This document shows positions 1 to 9,184 of a stretch of DNA of 64,000 nt, piece after piece. The number at the start of each line of letters is the position of its first letter. Position 1 is the first letter of the stretch. A program made the position numbers and the translations under genes. The notes beneath the pieces are model-generated. The model searched no databases. It worked only from the letters and a program-made list of their open reading frames with translations, and had not been told where the DNA came from. Source of the DNA: Paenibacillus sp. HGH0039 (lineage in GTDB: Bacteria > Bacillota > Bacilli > Paenibacillales > NBRC-103111); NCBI RefSeq assembly GCF_000411255.1, contig NZ_KE150413.1, positions 2,642,580 through 2,706,579 of the forward strand, given 5' to 3'.

Positions 1-1356
1 GTCAAGTACACGCACCCGGCGGACGGTCAGTCCAAAGACCAGTTCAATCTCTTGATCGCATCCAACAATTTGCCCGATGTGATCGAGTACAACTGGAGCG
101 GCGGCAGCGGATCGTACCCGGGCGGACCGGAGAAAGCCATCGCCGATAAGGTGATCATTCCGCTCAATTCGTATATCGACAAGTACGCCCCGAACTTGAA
201 AAAGCTGCTTGAGAAAGACAAAGAGCTGGACAAAATGATCAAAACGGACAGCGGTAATTATTACGTGTTTCCGATGATCCGCCCGGAGAACGGTCTCGTA
301 TTCCGGGGACCCATGATCCGCAAGGACTGGCTGGACGAATTGAAATTGGACGTTCCGGTGACGATCGACGACTGGTACACCGTTTTGAAAGCGTTTAAAG
401 AGCGCAAAGGGGCGGCCTCGCCGTTTTCCGCCTTATACCAGAACGAGTTTAACATCCAGGACGCTTTTATCGGCGCCTACAAAACGGCAAACCGTTACTA
501 TATCGACGACCAGGGAAAAGTCAGATACGGGCCGGTCGACCCTCAATTCAAAGAGGCGCTGACGCTTCTGCGCAAGTGGTATGCGGAAGGGCTGATCGAT
601 AAAGATTTTGCCCTCAATACGGATTCCAAATCACTGGATACGAAAATGCTGAACGACAGCACCGGTGCGACGGTTCATCTCCTGAGCGGCGGAATGGGAA
701 GATGGATGGATACGGGAAAGAAGAAGAACCCGAATTTTCAGCTCGTCGCCGCTCCTTATCCGACGCTGACCAAAGGCGAGCGACCGTTCATCGGCCAGCG
801 GGATTTCAAGTATAATCCGGCTGCCAGCAAAGCGGTTTCCGATGCCTCTAAAAATCCGGAGCTGGCCGTGAGGTGGCTGGATTACGCGTACGGTGAGAAG
901 GGCAGTCTGCTTTTTAACTTCGGGACGGAAGGCGACAGCTATACCCTGAACAACGGCACGCCCGCATTTACCGATAAAATAGCGAAGGACGGGAAATACA
1001 CCCTTCAGCAAATGATTTCCCAATACACGAAACCGAACGGCCCTTACCTCGGGGACAGCCGGAAGAACTTCAATACATTCAAGCAGCAGCACGAGGCCCA
1101 GAAAATATGGTCCGAGACCGATGCGGCGAAGCATGTTATGCCGCAGTTTATTACGCCGACGGTAGAGGAGAGCAAAGAAATCGCCAAGCTGAACACGGCT
1201 ATTACGAGCTACAAGGAAGAAATGTTTATCAAGTTCGTGATGGGAAAAGAGCCTCTGGATAAATTCGACGAGTACGTAAAGCGGATCAAGGAGATGGGGA
1301 TCGATAAGGTGACGAAGATTTACCAGGATGCCTTCGACCGCTACAACAAGCGCTAA
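1..1356 (+). CDS. Extracellular solute-binding protein of a sugar ABC transporter (5' truncated)
   Basis: The open frame runs in from the window edge, so the signal peptide and lipobox lie outside; about 451 C-terminal residues are present. The family (LplA/YtcQ-like, extracellular solute-binding family 1) captures oligosaccharides outside the membrane and hands them to the two permeases that follow. The sequence has the usual W/Y-rich sugar-binding character (for example MIRKDWLDELKLDVP and WLDYAYGEKGSLLFNFGTEG) and ends in a helical C-terminal lobe. It is followed after 95 bp by an LplB-type permease on the same strand, and no ATPase gene is visible here, as is usual for this transporter group, which shares an MsmX-type ATPase. 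The neighbouring GH95-like enzyme and PL6 lyase suggest an acidic or fucosylated polysaccharide fragment as ligand; that is inference. Confidence 0.9.
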   Translation, partial: VKYTHPADGQSKDQFNLLIASNNLPDVIEYNWSGGSGSYPGGPEKAIADKVIIPLNSYIDKYAPNLKKLLEKDKELDKMIKTDSGNYYVFPMIRPENGLVFRGPMIRKDWLDELKLDVPVTIDDWYTVLKAFKERKGAASPFSALYQNEFNIQDAFIGAYKTANRYYIDDQGKVRYGPVDPQFKEALTLLRKWYAEGLIDKDFALNTDSKSLDTKMLNDSTGATVHLLSGGMGRWMDTGKKKNPNFQLVAAPYPTLTKGERPFIGQRDFKYNPAASKAVSDASKNPELAVRWLDYAYGEKGSLLFNFGTEGDSYTLNNGTPAFTDKIAKDGKYTLQQMISQYTKPNGPYLGDSRKNFNTFKQQHEAQKIWSETDAAKHVMPQFITPTVEESKEIAKLNTAITSYKEEMFIKFVMGKEPLDKFDEYVKRIKEMGIDKVTKIYQDAFDRYNKR

Positions 1357-1451
1357 TAACATGTTTTGCGGCAGCCCGTTAATCGGATTTTACCGTGTGA
1401 ACAAGTACGTCTCACGGCCGGAGCTGCCGATACGAACGGAGGAATTGTGTC

Positions 1452-2408
1452 ATGGCTGCCATAAATCAGGAAGCTCTGCCGTACCCGGCCGCAAAAAAAC
1501 AGGCCCGGACCGGCCTCCTGCTCGATATCCGCAAAAACAAACTTTTGTACGTGATGCTGCTGCCGGTGCTGCTTTACTATGCCGTCTTTCACTATGCCCC
1601 CATGTACGGCGCGATTATCGCTTTTAAAGATTTCTCGCCGAGGCTGGGCATCTGGGGAAGCGAATGGGTCGGATTCGCCCATTTCGAGAGTTTTTTCTCC
1701 GGGGCTTATTTCTGGAGGACGATCAAAAATACGATTCTGATCAGCTTGAACGAACTTGTCTTCGGATTTCCGGCGCCGATCATTCTGGCCCTGCTGCTGA
1801 ACGAAGTGCGGAACTCGGTTTTTAAGCGGACGGTTCAGACCGTGACTTACATGCCTTATTTTATTTCCCTCGTCGTGATCTGCGGCATCATTAAAGATTT
1901 TACGGCCAGCAGCGGCGTCATTAACGATATCATCGCTTTTTTCGGCGGCGAACGCTTAACGCTTCTGCTGGAACCGGAGTGGTTTCGTACCATTTATGTG
2001 TCCTCGGGCATTTGGCAGCATATCGGATGGGGGACCATCATCTATTTGGCCGCCTTGACCGGCATCGATCAGGAACAATACGAAGCGGCCAAAATGGACG
2101 GCGCCGGGCGCTGGAAGCAGATGCTGAACGTTACGCTGCCCGGACTGATGCCGACCATCATTATCCTGCTGATTCTGGAGCTGGGCCGTATGATGAACGT
2201 CGGTTTCGAAAAGATCATCCTGCTTTACAATCCGAGCACGTTCGATACCGCAGACGTGGTGTCTTCCTATGTGTATCGTGTGGGGCTGCAGGAGTTTAAT
2301 TACAGCTTCAGCTCCGCGGTCGGTCTATTTAACTCCGCGGTGAACTTTACGCTGCTTCTCAGTTCCAACTGGATCAGCCGGAAGCTGAACAGCACGAGTC
2401 TCTGGTAG
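1452..2408 (+). CDS. Sugar ABC transporter permease, LplB type
   Basis: This 318-residue inner-membrane permease belongs to the binding-protein-dependent transport family (MalF-like half). A short cytoplasmic N-terminus rich in Lys is followed by about six membrane segments. The cytoplasmic EAA loop is visible as YEAAKMDGAGRWKQMLNVTLP near residues 213-233, which docks the ATPase. The start is the ATG preceded by GGAGG with normal spacing. The gene is 18 bp from the second permease, so the two should be co-transcribed and form the heterodimeric channel. The ligand cannot be read from the sequence. Confidence 0.93.
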   Translation: MAAINQEALPYPAAKKQARTGLLLDIRKNKLLYVMLLPVLLYYAVFHYAPMYGAIIAFKDFSPRLGIWGSEWVGFAHFESFFSGAYFWRTIKNTILISLNELVFGFPAPIILALLLNEVRNSVFKRTVQTVTYMPYFISLVVICGIIKDFTASSGVINDIIAFFGGERLTLLLEPEWFRTIYVSSGIWQHIGWGTIIYLAALTGIDQEQYEAAKMDGAGRWKQMLNVTLPGLMPTIIILLILELGRMMNVGFEKIILLYNPSTFDTADVVSSYVYRVGLQEFNYSFSSAVGLFNSAVNFTLLLSSNWISRKLNSTSLW

Positions 2409-2426
2409 GAAAGGAAGAAATCCCTA

Positions 2427-3302
2427 ATGAACAGACGGACTTTCTCCGAACGGGCGTTTGACGGCTTCAATCTGCTATTTCTTACCCTGCTCATGATCGT
2501 AACGATCTATCCCCTTGTGTATGTTGTGTTCGCCTCGCTCAGCGATGCGGGAGGGCTTCTTGCGCACAAAGGGTTTTTGTGGAAGCCGGTCGGCTTCTCG
2601 CTGGACGCCTACGCGAACGTTTTCCGCAATCCCATGATTCTGAAAGGCTACGCCAACACGTTTTTCGTAGTCTTCCTGGGTCTTGCGTTCAACATTTTGC
2701 TGACTTCGCTCGGCGCCTACGCGCTGTCCCGCAAAAGTCTCGCTTACCGCAAACGGATTATGCTGTTCATCGTGTTTACGATGTTTTTCAGCGGCGGGCT
2801 CATCCCTTTTTATTTGACGGTCAAAGGGGTGGGGCTTGCGAATACGCTGTGGGCGCTTATTATTCCGACGGCGGTCAACACGTTTAATCTGATTCTGATG
2901 AAAACGGCCTTCGAGGGCATCCCGGATGCGCTGGAGGAGTCGGCCAAAATCGACGGGGCGAATGATTTCGTTATTTTGTTCCGCATCGTCCTGCCGCTTT
3001 CACTTCCGGTCCTTGCCGTCATGCTGCTCTATTACGGAGTCGGCCACTGGAACGCCTGGTTTAACGCCCTCATCTTCCTACAGGAAAGATCCATGTTTCC
3101 TTTGCAGCTTATTTTGCGCGAAATTCTTCTGCAGGGGGAAGCGAATGCCAATCTGGGCGCTTCCGAAGGCGACGTGGCTATGCTCACCGTCACGCTTAAG
3201 TACGCGACCATTATCGTCGCAACGGTGCCGATCCTGCTCGTTTATCCGTTTTTACAGAAATATTTCGTAAAAGGAGCTCTCATCGGAGCGATAAAAGGAT
3301 AG
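2427..3302 (+). CDS. Sugar ABC transporter permease, YtcP/LplC type
   Basis: This 291-residue permease is the MalG-like partner of the preceding one. It has six predicted membrane segments, and its EAA loop reads LEESAKIDGANDFVILFRIV around residues 168-187. The C-terminus (FLQKYFVKGALIGAIKG) is the conserved end of the YtcP/LplC group and shows that the gene is complete. The start ATG follows GGAAAGGAAG. Only 12 bp separate it from the glycosidase gene, so uptake and intracellular breakdown of the substrate appear to be co-expressed. Confidence 0.93.
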   Translation: MNRRTFSERAFDGFNLLFLTLLMIVTIYPLVYVVFASLSDAGGLLAHKGFLWKPVGFSLDAYANVFRNPMILKGYANTFFVVFLGLAFNILLTSLGAYALSRKSLAYRKRIMLFIVFTMFFSGGLIPFYLTVKGVGLANTLWALIIPTAVNTFNLILMKTAFEGIPDALEESAKIDGANDFVILFRIVLPLSLPVLAVMLLYYGVGHWNAWFNALIFLQERSMFPLQLILREILLQGEANANLGASEGDVAMLTVTLKYATIIVATVPILLVYPFLQKYFVKGALIGAIKG

Positions 3303-3314
3303 GAGTGACGCTTC

Positions 3315-5582
3315 ATGAAGCAATCCGTAACAGACCGTCCGCGTCTGGATCTCGATTGGCGGGCTTTTATGGCGGAGCATGATATGGAATGGGTCGTGAA
3401 ACCGACGAGCTGGGATGAAGGCGCTTTCATCGGGAACGGGACGATCGGAGCGATGGTCTACGGAGCCGAAAATGCGAAAAAGCGGCGGACGCTCCGGTTT
3501 GTTATGGGCCGCACCGATGTGACGGCAACCCGTACGGACCGTGATGATTTTAAACCCCGTGTGCCGATAGGCGAAATGAACCTGGAGCTGGCGGGCCTGA
3601 TTTATAATCCCACACGGCTGAGGGTGGATCTGTGGAACGCCGAGCTTCGGGGCTCGCTGACTACGACATGCGGAGAAGTGCGCATCAGGGCGCTTGTGCA
3701 TGCCGAAGAAGCGGTCATGGCCATTGAACTTGAAACATCGGAGGAGGAAAAGGAGGCACGCCTGGAGTGGGTGCCTCACTCCGAAGTGGACGATGTGCTC
3801 AAATTTGCCGACGGAGTCAACGTTAATCAGTACATTCCGCTTGCCGAACACGAGACGTCTCGGGAAGATGGAATGACTTTTGCTATCCAGCGTTTCGCGG
3901 GAGGGGAAGAATGCGGGGAAGGGTGCGTCACCGCTTGGACAGTCACGCAATTGCCTGAAGGACGGAGAGTCGCCTTCGTCTCCATCCAGAACGGCTGCAC
4001 CCAAGAGGCGAGAAAGAACGCGGCGGAAGCCGTCCGGAAAGCGGCGTCCGGCGATTTCGGCGAATGGGTGTCCGCTCACCGCAGGTGGTGGCACGACTAT
4101 TACCGCCAAAGCTTTCTTTCCATCCCCGACCGGCGCCTGGAAAGTTTTTACTGGATTCAGATGTATAAACTGGCATCGGCGGCAAGGGCGGATAGTGTCC
4201 TGCTGGACAATCAGGGTCCCTGGCTTGCACCGACCCCCTGGGCCGCGAACTGGTTCAACATGAACGTCCAGATGAGTTATTCCCCGGTGTACGCGTCCAA
4301 CCGTCTCGCGATCGGAGAGTCGCTGGTCAAAGCGGTAGCGGATAACAGCGAGCATCTGAGGGAAAATGTTCCGCAGCCGTACCGCCATGATTCCGCGGGC
4401 CTTGGGAGAAGCGGCAGCTTTGACCTCCGCAGCGAGGTAGGCGAGGAAATCGGGAATTTGGCCTGGCTCTGCCACTGTCTGTGGCGGCAGTACCGTTATT
4501 CAATGGACGACGGGCTGCTGCGGGATGTCCTGTATCCCGTGCTGCGCGGGAGCGTTAATTACTACTTGCATCTGCTTCACGCGGGCGAGGACGGGAAGCT
4601 GCATCTGCCTCCGACGATCTCGCCGGAATACGGCTCGTTCAAACGGCTGACCGTCAGCGACTGCCACTACGACCTCGCGCTGCTCCGGTGGGGATGCGAG
4701 ACGCTGCTTGCCGCAGACGCACGGCTCGGAAGCGGCGATCCTCTTGCCGGCAGGTGGCGGGAAGCGCTGGACAATCTCACGCCGCTGCCGGTGGACGTAA
4801 GCGGCTATATGGTCGGCCGCGGGGTCCCCCTTGCCTTCGGGCACAGGCACTTCAGCCACCTGCTGGCGGCTTTTCCGCTGCACTTGGCCAGTCCGGACCG
4901 GGAAGAGGAACGGGAATTGATCGCCCGTTCCCTCCGGCACTGGCTGGACAGCGAAGGCGACCTGCGCGGCTTCAGCTTTGCCGGGGCGGCTTCGATCGCA
5001 GCTACACTCGGCTGGGGGGACGAGGCTTTGCGCCTGCTTCATACACTTCTCGGCCTTATCAAGCCGAACACGATGTACAAAGAAGCCGGGCCTGTCATCG
5101 AAACCCCTCTTGCCGGGGCCGAATCGCTGCACGATATGCTGCTGCAAAGCTGGGGCGGCACGATCCGGGTCTTCCCCGCTGTGCCGGAAGAATGGCGGGA
5201 AGCCGCCTTCCACGACCTGCGCGCCGAGGGCGCCTTCCTCGTCAGCGCCGTCCGCCGCGCCGGGGCCACGTCTTTCGTGAGGGTCAAGAGTCTGGCGGGG
5301 GAGCCTTGCGAAATCCGGACGGGCTGGACCGGCACGGTTCACTGGCGGCTAGCCGGAGAGGTCGCGCGTCATGTTGTGCAGGTGGCGGACAGCCGGGAAT
5401 CGGTTATGCTTCCGCTAAAACAGGGGGAGGAAGCGATTCTTTATCCGGCGGGCGAAGAACCCGAGCTGCGGATTGGGCCCGTTGAGGCGAAGACGGGACC
5501 CGTCCGGTATTTCGGAGGTTCCAAGACTTGGCGCCTGTACGGATTTCCGTTCCGCAATTTATTAGAGGAGGATCGAACATGA
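3315..5582 (+). CDS. GH95-like glycoside hydrolase (alpha-fucosidase/galactosidase fold), cytoplasmic
   Basis: This 755-residue protein has no signal peptide and so probably acts on imported oligosaccharides. It shows the GH95 plan: an N-terminal beta-sandwich (WDEGAFIGNGTIGAMVYG) followed by an (alpha/alpha)6 barrel. The GH95 Asn pair is present at about N315 and N317 (FNMNVQMSY), the general acid Glu at about E438 (TISPEYG), and the conserved HRHFSHL segment near 510. The Asp found in the family motif IDGNFG is replaced by Glu in VIETPLAGAESLHDMLLQS (about E596). This could change activity or specificity. GH95 enzymes cleave alpha-L-fucosides or alpha-L-galactosides, and the exact linkage here is unknown. 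The stop overlaps the start of the next gene by 4 bp (ATGA), indicating translational coupling. Confidence 0.8.
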   Translation: MKQSVTDRPRLDLDWRAFMAEHDMEWVVKPTSWDEGAFIGNGTIGAMVYGAENAKKRRTLRFVMGRTDVTATRTDRDDFKPRVPIGEMNLELAGLIYNPTRLRVDLWNAELRGSLTTTCGEVRIRALVHAEEAVMAIELETSEEEKEARLEWVPHSEVDDVLKFADGVNVNQYIPLAEHETSREDGMTFAIQRFAGGEECGEGCVTAWTVTQLPEGRRVAFVSIQNGCTQEARKNAAEAVRKAASGDFGEWVSAHRRWWHDYYRQSFLSIPDRRLESFYWIQMYKLASAARADSVLLDNQGPWLAPTPWAANWFNMNVQMSYSPVYASNRLAIGESLVKAVADNSEHLRENVPQPYRHDSAGLGRSGSFDLRSEVGEEIGNLAWLCHCLWRQYRYSMDDGLLRDVLYPVLRGSVNYYLHLLHAGEDGKLHLPPTISPEYGSFKRLTVSDCHYDLALLRWGCETLLAADARLGSGDPLAGRWREALDNLTPLPVDVSGYMVGRGVPLAFGHRHFSHLLAAFPLHLASPDREEERELIARSLRHWLDSEGDLRGFSFAGAASIAATLGWGDEALRLLHTLLGLIKPNTMYKEAGPVIETPLAGAESLHDMLLQSWGGTIRVFPAVPEEWREAAFHDLRAEGAFLVSAVRRAGATSFVRVKSLAGEPCEIRTGWTGTVHWRLAGEVARHVVQVADSRESVMLPLKQGEEAILYPAGEEPELRIGPVEAKTGPVRYFGGSKTWRLYGFPFRNLLEEDRT

Positions 5583-6229
5583 CGGAGCACAAAGACCGGA
5601 CGATCGGAAGGGGAGAGCTTCTTCTTTTTCAAGGAGACAGCATTACGGATACCGGCAGAAACCGCGAAAATCATGCGGACCTGGGAAAAGGCTATGTTCA
5701 GATGATAGCAGGCTTGTTCGGCGCCGCCTGTCCCGGAAGCCGGGTCACTTTTCTCAACAAGGGGATAAGCGGAAACCGCGTCAAGGATTTGCAAAACCGC
5801 TGGCAGCAGGACTGCATCGACTTGAAGCCGGATTGGGTCACCATTTATATCGGGATCAACGACTGCTGGAGAAGGTATGACCGCAATGATCCCACGTCCC
5901 TGGAGACGTTTGCCGCGGGATACCGGCAGCTTCTGACGCGCACGACGGAAGAAACGGGAGCCCGGATCGTGCTGATGGAGCCTTTCGTCCTTCCCGTGCC
6001 GGAAGACCGCAAGGCGTGGCGGGAAGATCTTGATCCGAAGATCAGAGTCGTACGGGAGCTGGCCCGGGAATTCGGTGCCCGGCTGGTTCCGCTCGACGGC
6101 TTGTTTGCCCGCGCTTCCACGGAAGCGCCGGCCAGCTACTGGGCTCCGGATGGGGTACATCCGTCGGCCGCCGGCCACGGACTGATAGCCAGGGCATGGC
6201 TGGACACGATGAAGGTGAAGCTTTTTTAA
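5579..6229 (+). CDS. SGNH/GDSL-family esterase (rhamnogalacturonan acetylesterase-like)
   Basis: This 216-residue SGNH hydrolase is without a signal peptide. Block I is FQGDSITD with nucleophile Ser21, block II the Gly in ISGNRV, block III the Asn in GINDCW, and block V is APDGVHPS with the catalytic Asp/His. Proteins of this type remove acetyl groups from plant polysaccharide fragments or unsaturated galacturonides. An upstream in-frame ATG exists at 5528, but the ATG at 5579 is chosen because GAGGAGGATCGAAC precedes it and it overlaps the glycosidase stop as ATGA. Likely role: deacetylating the imported oligosaccharide so that the GH95-like enzyme can work; this is inferred from context. 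Confidence 0.88.
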   Translation: MTEHKDRTIGRGELLLFQGDSITDTGRNRENHADLGKGYVQMIAGLFGAACPGSRVTFLNKGISGNRVKDLQNRWQQDCIDLKPDWVTIYIGINDCWRRYDRNDPTSLETFAAGYRQLLTRTTEETGARIVLMEPFVLPVPEDRKAWREDLDPKIRVVRELAREFGARLVPLDGLFARASTEAPASYWAPDGVHPSAAGHGLIARAWLDTMKVKLF

Positions 6230-6403
6230 AGAAGAACGCCGATATTCCGGATTTTGAGGGGGCTTTTCGAGAATTGAAGATAGCTTTTACGGGACGTTTA
6301 CGGTATACAGGAAGTAGAGTGCGCACTCTGCAATCTGTTTCACGGAAGGAGTAAGGAACTGCAAGTCAGGCGCTGAAAAATACGCTCAAAAGGATGTGTT
6401 GTG

Positions 6404-8281
6404 ATGAACGCCGGTAATCGTACTTTTTCGCTCATTCTGTCTCTTTGTCTGCTTCTTATGCTGATTCCCGCTCAGGGCTATGCGGCGAATACGAAACTTT
6501 CCGTACCCGCTTCCGCCGTAACGGCGAGCACCCATGACGGCAACCTGCCGGCTAATACGGTGGACGGCAACCTGTCGACCCGCTGGTCCGCAAACGGCAA
6601 CGGCGAGTGGATTCGTTTCGATCTCGGTTCACTCCGTAAAGTCGCCTATATCAAGGTTGCCTTCCTGACCGGTGACACGAGAACATCGACTTTCGATATT
6701 CAGACTTCGGCGGACAATGTTACGTATACGAATGTGAAAACAAATGTGACGAGCAGCCTGAATGCGCAGCTTCAGACATTTGATTTCGCGGATGTATCCT
6801 CGGTGCGTTACGTGAAACTTGTCGGGCACGGCAACTCCGTCAATTTGTGGAACAGCTACACGGAAGTCGAAATTTACGGGGAAGACGACAACCAGGGCGG
6901 AATCCCCGTGTCCACTTCGGAAGGACTGGCAGCGGCTCTGAAAACCGCAAGCGCCGGACAGACGATTGTGCTGGCGGACGGTAATTACACGGTTAGCGGT
7001 AATAATCCGTCGATTTTAATTGAAAATCGAAACGGAACAGAGGCAAACCCCATTACGATCAAAGCCGCAAACCGGGGAAAGGCCGTTATTACAGGCTCGA
7101 CCACTTTTGAAGTCAAAAATTCCTCTTACGTTACAATCGAGGGCTTGAAGTTTGCCAATTCGGCCGACAAGGGCGTCTTATTGAACGGCTCCCATCATAT
7201 CCGGCTGACGCGGAACCAGTTTGCTTTACCTGCCCGGGGGGTAGCCACCATCTGGCTTCAGGTAAGCGGTGCGAACAGCCATCATAACCAGATCGACCGC
7301 AACGATTTCGGCAACAAAACGGATACCAATCCTCTTATCGCCTATGAAGGGGACGGACAGGGGAACATTTCCCAGCATGACGTGATCGAATACAATTATT
7401 TTCACGATGTAGGGCCATGGGTGGCGAACGGAAAAGAAACGATCCGGCTGGGATTGTCCAAAATCTCGCTTTCCGACGGGTTCAACAAAATCCAGTATAA
7501 TCTGTTTGAAAATACGGACGGCGAACCGGAAATCGTATCCGTAAAGAGCAGCAATAATACCGTACGCTACAATACGTTCAAAACTTCGAAGGGCGGACTT
7601 ACTTCCAGACATGGCCATAGCAACAGTTTCTACGGGAACTTCTTTCTCGGCGACGGGGTAGAATCGGAACAGGCGGGCATCCGCATCTACGGGAACGATC
7701 ATAAGATTTATAACAATTACATGGAAAATCTGACGAACAGCGCAATTATTCTCGACAACGGCAATTACGACGGCGGAGCGGGCGGTTATCCTTCGAATCC
7801 GAGCGAAGACGATCTGAAAGCTCAATGGAGAATTTACCGTGCCCAGGTCGTCAACAACACGATCGTCAACAGCACGACCGGTATCGTAGTCGGTTCGGGC
7901 AAAGCGTTCACTCCGGTAGACAGCAGAGTAGCCAACAATATCGTGAAAAACAGCTCCGGTATTCTCTATAACGAGGCGGCAACGACCAATACGGTATTCG
8001 AAGGCAACATCGGATACGGAGGGACCGTGACAAACAAAGGCAGAACGTCCGCTGAGATCTGGAATAAGAATCCGCTGCTGACGGCCGTGCAGGGGCTGCA
8101 GAAATTATCGGCTTCCAGCCCGGCGATCAATTATGCCAAAGGCTCTTATCCTTTTGTCCAGGAGGACATGGACGGGGAAATCCGCTCGGTCAACGATGCC
8201 GGAGCCGATGAGCGTTCGAGCGCGTCAAGCTTTACGAATCATCCGCTGACTCAAGCGGAAGTGGGCCCGGATGCTCCCTGA
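6404..8281 (+). CDS. Secreted PL6-family polysaccharide lyase (chondroitinase-B/alginate-lyase type) with F5/8C (CBM32-like) domain
   Basis: This protein is about 625 residues. An N-terminal signal peptide (about 1-28, ending near GYAA) is followed by a discoidin/CBM32-like domain (about 30-160: STHDGNLPANTVDGN, WIRFDLG, VRYVKLVGHG, EVEIYG) and then a right-handed beta-helix of the PL6 family. The catalytic Lys and Arg of chondroitinase B have clear equivalents: K381 in EIVSVKSSNN and R402 in GGLTSRHGHS. They are 21 residues apart, as in the family archetype (K250/R271). The enzyme should cleave acidic polysaccharide (alginate, dermatan sulfate or similar) outside the cell by beta-elimination. 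GTG at 6401 is an alternative start; ATG 6404 has AAAAGGA about 10 bp upstream. It follows the esterase by 174 bp and supplies substrate to the upstream transporter. Confidence 0.88.
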   Translation: MNAGNRTFSLILSLCLLLMLIPAQGYAANTKLSVPASAVTASTHDGNLPANTVDGNLSTRWSANGNGEWIRFDLGSLRKVAYIKVAFLTGDTRTSTFDIQTSADNVTYTNVKTNVTSSLNAQLQTFDFADVSSVRYVKLVGHGNSVNLWNSYTEVEIYGEDDNQGGIPVSTSEGLAAALKTASAGQTIVLADGNYTVSGNNPSILIENRNGTEANPITIKAANRGKAVITGSTTFEVKNSSYVTIEGLKFANSADKGVLLNGSHHIRLTRNQFALPARGVATIWLQVSGANSHHNQIDRNDFGNKTDTNPLIAYEGDGQGNISQHDVIEYNYFHDVGPWVANGKETIRLGLSKISLSDGFNKIQYNLFENTDGEPEIVSVKSSNNTVRYNTFKTSKGGLTSRHGHSNSFYGNFFLGDGVESEQAGIRIYGNDHKIYNNYMENLTNSAIILDNGNYDGGAGGYPSNPSEDDLKAQWRIYRAQVVNNTIVNSTTGIVVGSGKAFTPVDSRVANNIVKNSSGILYNEAATTNTVFEGNIGYGGTVTNKGRTSAEIWNKNPLLTAVQGLQKLSASSPAINYAKGSYPFVQEDMDGEIRSVNDAGADERSSASSFTNHPLTQAEVGPDAP

Positions 8282-8338
8282 CTTTTAAGGGGAAAAGAGA
8301 GCTTAGTTATCCGCAGTCTGCAGGGGGATATGTAATGA

Positions 8339-8366
8339 AGCCGGCACGGATTGTGCCGGTTTTTTC
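8339..8366 (+). terminator. Rho-independent terminator after the PL6 lyase
   Basis: A GC-rich hairpin pairs GCCGGCAC with GTGCCGGT around a 5-nt loop and is followed by a run of T. It closes the polysaccharide utilisation locus. Confidence 0.85.
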
Positions 8367-8399
8367 TATGACTTGAAACGAAAGCGAAGAATAAAAAAT

Positions 8400-8428
8400 T
8401 TGCCTTAATCGGCTGTTTTTGATAAGAT
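8400..8428 (+). promoter_or_regulatory. Candidate sigma-A promoter of the tetR gene
   Basis: TTGCCT (8400-8405) and TAAGAT (8423-8428) are separated by 17 bp. The -10 end overlaps the palindromic operator, which is consistent with autorepression. Confidence 0.45.
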
Positions 8429-8448
8429 ACAGAACGAACGTTCAGTAT
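8427..8448. promoter_or_regulatory. TetR operator copy 1 (palindrome) upstream of tetR
   Basis: A 22-bp inverted repeat with half-sites ATACaGAACG and CGTTCAGTAT. The same element, with a single base difference in the left arm, lies upstream of the MFS gene at 9187-9208, so both promoters are probably bound by the TetR protein encoded between them. Confidence 0.75.
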
Positions 8449-8519
8449 TATTTTCCTGTGAACACGACCGGCAGGTACGGATGCCGTCAAACCATACACG
8501 AAGGAGTGAAGCGGAGCGG

Positions 8520-9119
8520 ATGAATAAAAAGCAGCTGCAAAGTGAACAGACAAAAAAACGGGTTGCCGATGCTGCCAGGACCTTGTTCGTCCAGAAGGGA
8601 TACAAAGCCACTTCTATCGAAGATATCGTGGAGGCCACGGGCAGCAGCAAAGGGAACATTTATTATCATTTCAAAAGTAAAGAAGGCTTATTTCTTTATC
8701 TGGTCGACGAATGGGAACGCGAATGGGAAGAAAAGTGGATGGAAAAAGAACCGCTTTATAAAACAACGACCGAGAAGCTCTTGGGAATGGCGCAGCAGAT
8801 GGTTATCGAAGATTTGAACCATCCCTTGACCCAAGCGGCCGACGAGTTTTTTAATAACGAAGAGAAAACGAACGACGTGGAAGAACGGATCGCCGAACTG
8901 GTGAACCGGCATTTAAAATTCAATCAAGCCCTGATTCAACAGGGGATGGACAGCGGTGAATTCAAAGGCGCTGATGTGGAACCTCTTGCGGTGATTCTGG
9001 AAAGTCTGATCATGGGGCTGAGCCAGATGTCGCGGAAATCGTCCACGGCGGAAGCATTGAAGCTGTACCGGTTGGCTTTCGGCGTCTTCCTACACGGAGT
9101 AGCGAAACCGAGCGGATAA
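8520..9119 (+). CDS. TetR/AcrR-family transcriptional repressor
   Basis: This 199-residue protein has an N-terminal TetR helix-turn-helix (TKKRVADAARTLFVQKGYK, then SIEDIVEATGSSKGNIYYHF, residues about 8-55) and a C-terminal helical ligand-binding domain. ATG 8520 is chosen because the upstream alternative (8481) would add residues ahead of the HTH that the family lacks; AAGGAG lies 13 bp upstream and GGAG 3 bp upstream, neither ideal. An operator sits over its own promoter and an almost identical one over the promoter of the MFS pump immediately downstream. It should therefore repress both until a toxic ligand binds. The ligand is unknown. Confidence 0.9.
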   Translation: MNKKQLQSEQTKKRVADAARTLFVQKGYKATSIEDIVEATGSSKGNIYYHFKSKEGLFLYLVDEWEREWEEKWMEKEPLYKTTTEKLLGMAQQMVIEDLNHPLTQAADEFFNNEEKTNDVEERIAELVNRHLKFNQALIQQGMDSGEFKGADVEPLAVILESLIMGLSQMSRKSSTAEALKLYRLAFGVFLHGVAKPSG

Positions 9120-9184
9120 GGCGGACTGCCGGTGACGGCTGAGGAAATTTTCGATTCGGCGCTTTGGCGTCTTTTATTACGCCT

